From Chamaesiphon sp031376885 (lineage in GTDB: Bacteria; Cyanobacteriota; Cyanobacteriia; Cyanobacteriales; Chamaesiphonaceae): 8,571 nt of DNA. The notes under the pieces are model-generated. The model did not search any database. It saw only the letters and a program-made list of their open reading frames with translations, and was not told where the DNA came from. Position 1 is the stretch's first letter; every line of letters begins with the position of its first letter. The DNA lies in the NCBI GenBank assembly GCA_031376885.1, contig JANMEL010000091.1:1-8571 (forward strand), read 5' to 3'. The position numbers and the translations under genes were made by a program. Below, in pieces: positions 5,380 through 8,571 of this stretch.

Positions 5380-6015
5380 TTATTTATTTACAATTATGCT
5401 ACCAAAATGTCTGAGAATCTCTAAAACTTCATAGAGATTATTGCGGTGTTGCGATCGAGTAGCAAATAGATCGGATGTTCCATATTTCCGTTCTAGCAAT
5501 TTGACGAATAGATAACTACTCCCATTCGTAATCATTCCAAATAGTGGTTGATTTGATTGAGGGTTAGCAGCCATATAAGCTAAAGTTTGAGGCAAAGCTA
5601 ATTCTAGATCGAAGGTTGCTTTCTTTGCTTCAATTAGTACGATCCATAATTGATTTTGGAGTACTAGAGCATCAATTCTCCCTCGTAGGATTTCATCTAT
5701 ATCGCCGATGGCTTCCATTTCTACACTTACTTCTGCTCGAAACTTATAGGGAGACTGATAAAATCCTGCTAACTCTAGTAATGGCGATAGTAACACCATT
5801 TTAATTGTTTCTTCGAGTAAAATTCCGTCGGTGCTTTGGTACAGATAATTCTGACGAATTATATCGAGTCTATCTCGCTCTAGGTTTGATAATGTAGGAT
5901 GTAAATTCAACCATTCATTGAAAAAGTCTCGATCGGCTGACAGGAAGATGCCTAATTTATCTTCAATCTGTCCTAATGTTTTAATATTTTCGCTAACTGT
6001 TATTACTGTTGGCAT
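5380..6015 (-). CDS. Standalone PD-(D/E)XK protein resembling the type I restriction R-subunit N-terminus
   Basis: This 211-residue protein resembles the N-terminal nuclease domain of type I restriction subunit R (HSDR_N type) but has no helicase part. The nuclease core is visible: Asp115 in GRIDALVLQNQ, then Glu129 and Lys131 in WIVLIEAKKA (124-133), and Q143-TLA-Y147, which fits the QxxxY motif of type I R nucleases. An upstream acidic residue in LLEETIKMVLLSPLLELAGF (66-85) could complete the site. Small proteins of this kind are common in cyanobacteria, often annotated as restriction endonuclease subunit R, and their role is unproven. No hsdM or hsdS gene is in the window, so it is unlikely to be an active type I restriction enzyme here. 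It starts 39 bp after the higA stop and may be co-transcribed with higBA. There is no clear Shine-Dalgarno. Confidence 0.75.
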   Translation of the reverse strand: MPTVITVSENIKTLGQIEDKLGIFLSADRDFFNEWLNLHPTLSNLERDRLDIIRQNYLYQSTDGILLEETIKMVLLSPLLELAGFYQSPYKFRAEVSVEMEAIGDIDEILRGRIDALVLQNQLWIVLIEAKKATFDLELALPQTLAYMAANPQSNQPLFGMITNGSSYLFVKLLERKYGTSDLFATRSQHRNNLYEVLEILRHFGSIIVNK

Positions 6016-6054
6016 TTTATTTTGCTATTCATGACCATATCAAACTCGATCTAT

Positions 6055-6465
6055 CTATCTAATTGTACTCATAAATATCGTTGGAGATAGCTTGAATTTA
6101 TCGCCTAGAATATTTGCCTGACTTGTATTAATTTCTTTCTTGCCTGCTAACACTTGACTAAGAATCTCATTAGAACCAAAAATATCAACTAACTCTACTC
6201 GATTTATCCCACTAGATTCGATGATATGTGATAAGACTTCAGATGGAGAAGATTCATCGATGGAATAGTGTTGCGCTTCATAGGTTTCTACTAACATCGT
6301 AACCAAGTCATATAGTGCTGACTCTTCAGGAGTTTGGTCTTTTTTAAACGTCAATCGTTCTGCTACTGCTAGAAATTGCTCGTATTCATTCTCCGTCTCG
6401 ATTACCTTCGGGGTTACTTGTGCAACAAGCTGACTATATATTTCTAGATTAATAGTTTGGGTCAT
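6055..6465 (-). CDS. higA: HigA-type antitoxin (helix-turn-helix)
   Basis: This is the antitoxin of a type II HigBA module, expected to neutralise HigB and repress the operon. With the ATG at 6465 it has 136 residues. The N-terminal half (about 10-65) is helical and acidic (NEYEQFLAVAERLTF). The C-terminal part (about 76-130) is a Cro/C1-type helix-turn-helix: EVLSHIIESSGINRVELVDI, then NEILSQVLAGKKEINTSQAN and LGDKFKLSPTIF, matching the HigA pattern of a VLnGKReL turn followed by an SP-containing helix. An alternative ATG at 6486 would add seven residues, but an AAGGA sequence precedes the 6465 start and the longer form has no such signal. The reading frame overlaps the end of higB by 17 bp, indicating translational coupling. 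Confidence 0.85.
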   Translation of the reverse strand: MTQTINLEIYSQLVAQVTPKVIETENEYEQFLAVAERLTFKKDQTPEESALYDLVTMLVETYEAQHYSIDESSPSEVLSHIIESSGINRVELVDIFGSNEILSQVLAGKKEINTSQANILGDKFKLSPTIFMSTIR

Positions 6466-6748
6466 TTTTCCAAGATTCCTTATCATATTCAGCGTGAGTT
6501 AGAAAATATTTAAAATAGATCCTTTGCTTCACATAATTAATACCAACAATTAAACGATAGTTGTTTCCCTTTATGTTGAAAACAGTGAAATTACCAACAG
6601 CTTCAGCCTCTCGATATACTTTGCGAATATCTTCTAGATTAGACCAGTTAGAATTTTTGATTACTGTATACCAAGTTTCAATAACTTTCTTGGCATCAGG
6701 ATATTTGCAAGCCTCATTCCGTAAGTTTTTGATAGCAATTAGACGCAT
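6449..6748 (-). CDS. higB: HigB-type mRNA interferase toxin
   Basis: This 99-residue toxin of the HigB family (PF09907, RelE-like fold) is expected to cleave mRNA at the ribosome when not bound by its antitoxin. Family features are visible: MRLIAIKNLRNEACKYPDAKK at the start, WYTVIKNSNWSNLEDIRKVY (26-45), FNIKGNNYRLIVGINY (57-72) and the C-terminal FLTHAEYDK (82-90) with the conserved THAEYD. Length and order are normal and it looks intact. It is toxin-first, with the antitoxin gene overlapping its 3' end by 17 bp, the classic higBA layout. It starts 57 bp after the stop of the HerA-like gene, in a spacer that holds repeated ATTCTAG motifs and a promoter-like pair. Confidence 0.9.
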   Translation of the reverse strand: MRLIAIKNLRNEACKYPDAKKVIETWYTVIKNSNWSNLEDIRKVYREAEAVGNFTVFNIKGNNYRLIVGINYVKQRIYFKYFLTHAEYDKESWKNDPNY

Positions 6749-6755
6749 ACTGGCT

Positions 6756-6812
6756 ATTCTAGCTTTTCTTCTATCTAATATTCTAGTGGATATCTCACAA
6801 ATATCCTAGAAT
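6756..6812 (-). promoter_or_regulatory. Candidate higBA promoter and operator
   Basis: The heptamer ATTCTAG occurs at 6756-6762 and 6780-6786, and as its reverse complement CTAGAAT at 6806-6812, where it overlaps the stop codon of the HerA-like gene. On the minus strand TTGTGA (6795-6800) and TAGATA (6772-6777) are separated by 17 bp, a plausible but weak promoter lying between these motifs. This is the position expected for HigA autoregulation. The motif assignment is inference. Confidence 0.35.
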
Positions 6813-8557
6813 CCTAAATCCATTTGTGCGGCTCTGGCGGCTATTAATATTTCTGCATCTGATTTACTAGTCCAATCTGTATCGCCGATTTCTTCATAGA
6901 ATTTTTGGTCATAGGGGCGAGTTCTAATCACTACTGGCATTGGTACGGCATGTCCTAATACTAATGCTTGTTGTTTGGAATCTAACTTGGCTAAAACTGC
7001 TTTTAAACCCTGTGCGCCGGATACTCCGGTGAAGATAGCATCGATATCTTTTTCGTCATTAATTAGGGCGGTAATGCGGGTACCAATTTGGGACATGATT
7101 TCATTATCTATTCCCGATGGACGTTGATCGACGATTAATAGAGTAACGAAGAACTTTCGCATTTCTCGTGCGATCGTCCCAAAGATCGTACTTTTGGCGA
7201 TCGCTGGATCTAGAAAACGATGTGCTTCTTCGATCGTAATAATTAGGGGAAAGGGTTTATCACCATCTTGTTTAGTTTGAAGATATTTCTCGGCTTTGTC
7301 TACATATAGTTTATGAATGCGGCGGGTGAGCATATTCGTCACCAACATATATGAGAGTAAATCTGACTGGTTGCCAAACTCAATCACGACATTTTTGCGA
7401 GCACTTAGAGATTGAATCAAATCCTTGAGATTATCCTTACTACTAGCAGGGCGTAAATATTTGAGCTTTTCCAACCGCATCAATTTACGTTGCAAGGAAG
7501 AAATCGATCCTTTATGCCCCTTGCCCATTTCACAAAAGACAGTAATATCTTCATTGGTCATTTCCAATAGTCGGCTAATCCAACTATCCCCATATTCAGC
7601 CGCCAGAATATTCGCATTATCTAGACTTGCATCGGAAAGATTCAATTCTCGCGATACCAATTGCAAGTCTTCAATATCGATCATCTCATAAGTGAGGTAT
7701 AGATCCTGTGCATCTCGAATTCCGCGATTGCGGCTAGATTCAGGATCGAGAGTATACACTACCACATCATTGGGAAATAGCTGACGCAATCCCTTTACCG
7801 TACGAACATTCTTGCCTTCTTGTACGGCTTCCCATCCATATTCTGAGTGCATATCAAAAATCAGATTTACAGCTACCTGTTTACGAATTACCCCCGCGAG
7901 TAATAGCCGCGTCAAAAATGATTTTCCCGTACCTGATTTCCCAAACACACCATTACTACGTTCGACAAATTTATTCAAATCTAGACAGACAGGAGTATCC
8001 ATATCTAATGGTTGTCCGATCGCAAAATTCTTGCGTGTCGGATCGTCTTCCCACCCAAAGACCGATCGAAAGTCGTTCTCACTGGCATCAAATACTTGAC
8101 TGAAGTGGCTGGGAACTGTCTTGACGGGTAAAAGCTCCAATTCTGTATTTGTATTCGCCTCAAAGGATGCTAGGGACGCTTTGCCATTTTCGCTACCTTT
8201 GCCTTTTTTCGCTTTTCCATTCGCCTTCAAACTTTCACCCCCATTTAGCGATGGCTGGATTTGGGCGAATTTATTTAGCATCAACATCGGCGAGAGATTG
8301 ACGGTACCATATGTACCACTTCCCGATAAAACATCGAGGAGAAAATCATCTTCGGGATGGGGTGGATTGACCAAAATTCGATCGCTCGATGTCCCCAAAC
8401 ACACGTCTGTCAACAAACAGAAGAAGTCATACTGTCTCCCGCGCACCACCAAAAATTTGCCGACGCGCATATCCTCGACAGATATATCTGGGTGTAACCT
8501 CACTTCTAATCCGCCTGTGAGGGAGCCTTCTATTACTGAGCCGAGGGGTTTGTTCAT
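6806..8557 (-). CDS. HerA-type hexameric DNA-translocase ATPase (DUF87)
   Basis: This is a 583-residue member of the HerA/FtsK superfamily, expected to form a ring that pumps DNA, often with a nuclease partner such as NurA in end resection or with effector nucleases in phage defence. Residues 1-100 form a beta-rich HAS-barrel-like domain. Residues about 101-140 are a low-complexity Lys/Gly/Ser/Asn linker. The ATPase core shows Walker A GKSGTGKS (206-213), LIFDMHSEYGW (232-242) equivalent to the HerA DxxGEY motif, Walker B IITIEEAH (439-446), and the IAREMRKFFVTLLIVDQRPSGID stretch (462-484) with a candidate arginine finger and sensor Gln478. A Thr/Arg-rich C-terminal segment follows (IGTRITALINDEKDIDAIF). 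All motifs are intact. The ATG at 8557 gives a family-like start MNKPLGSVIEGSL but is preceded by a C-rich run with no ribosome binding site, and only 14 upstream bases are in the window. It could be the first gene of a unit with higBA. Confidence 0.9.
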   Translation of the reverse strand: MNKPLGSVIEGSLTGGLEVRLHPDISVEDMRVGKFLVVRGRQYDFFCLLTDVCLGTSSDRILVNPPHPEDDFLLDVLSGSGTYGTVNLSPMLMLNKFAQIQPSLNGGESLKANGKAKKGKGSENGKASLASFEANTNTELELLPVKTVPSHFSQVFDASENDFRSVFGWEDDPTRKNFAIGQPLDMDTPVCLDLNKFVERSNGVFGKSGTGKSFLTRLLLAGVIRKQVAVNLIFDMHSEYGWEAVQEGKNVRTVKGLRQLFPNDVVVYTLDPESSRNRGIRDAQDLYLTYEMIDIEDLQLVSRELNLSDASLDNANILAAEYGDSWISRLLEMTNEDITVFCEMGKGHKGSISSLQRKLMRLEKLKYLRPASSKDNLKDLIQSLSARKNVVIEFGNQSDLLSYMLVTNMLTRRIHKLYVDKAEKYLQTKQDGDKPFPLIITIEEAHRFLDPAIAKSTIFGTIAREMRKFFVTLLIVDQRPSGIDNEIMSQIGTRITALINDEKDIDAIFTGVSGAQGLKAVLAKLDSKQQALVLGHAVPMPVVIRTRPYDQKFYEEIGDTDWTSKSDAEILIAARAAQMDLGF

Positions 8558-8571
8558 GGGGGGAGAGGGGG

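Noticed and set aside
5380..6015. Complete type I restriction system
   Set aside because: Only a nuclease-like domain is present; there is no helicase part, hsdM or hsdS in the window.
6466..6486. Longer HigA start giving MIRNLGK before MTQTINLE
   Set aside because: It has no ribosome-binding sequence, increases the overlap with higB to 38 bp and adds nothing family-like; the 6465 ATG has AAGGA upstream.
7425..8103. Plus-strand open frames of 61-95 codons inside the HerA-like gene
   Set aside because: They are antisense to a well-supported coding region with intact motifs and have no domain similarity I recognise.

Overview
The window looks like a cyanobacterial chromosome segment. The evidence is a CyanoP (PsbP-family) photosystem II gene, dense CGATCG and GATCGATC motifs with three exact HIP1 octamers GCGATCGC (1492-1499, 4208-4215, 7197-7204), and tandem heptamer repeats in the spacers. 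I cannot name the genus from sequence alone. All nine genes I accept lie on the minus strand, so the transcriptional order runs from high to low coordinates: HerA-type ATPase, higB, higA, a small PD-(D/E)XK nuclease-like protein, folP, ribF, an AI-2E-family membrane protein, a PsbP-family protein, and maf.

Right part (5380-8557). A complete HerA/DUF87 DNA-translocase ATPase is followed by a toxin-first HigB-HigA module and a standalone protein resembling the N-terminal nuclease domain of type I restriction subunit R. This is the accessory-looking part of the window. The ATPase and the nuclease-like gene could be functional partners, but the sequence only shows that they are near each other and on the same strand.

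Middle (2093-5219). Two housekeeping cofactor genes, folP (dihydropteroate synthase) and ribF (riboflavin kinase/FAD synthetase), precede a multi-pass AI-2E-family protein. The spacers on both sides of ribF are made largely of 7-bp repeats. In each spacer a G-rich block on the plus strand faces a C-rich block, so a transcript crossing the spacer can fold back. These repeats supply the stop codons of ribF and folP, encode the last residues of FolP, and end 3 bp before the AI-2E start codon.

Left part (1-1796). A secreted PsbP-family protein without a lipobox cysteine is followed by maf, a nucleotide pyrophosphatase with an unusual repeat tail. Downstream of maf lie a 33-bp perfect hairpin and a 95-bp element with 19-bp perfect terminal inverted repeats around an inner palindrome. 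The first ~100 bases are low-complexity and resemble a contig edge.

I saw no rRNA, tRNA, CRISPR array, transposase or prophage gene. The most unusual material is the repeat biology around ribF, the 95-bp palindromic element, the HerA/HigBA/nuclease cluster, and small protein oddities in FolP, Maf and PsbP.
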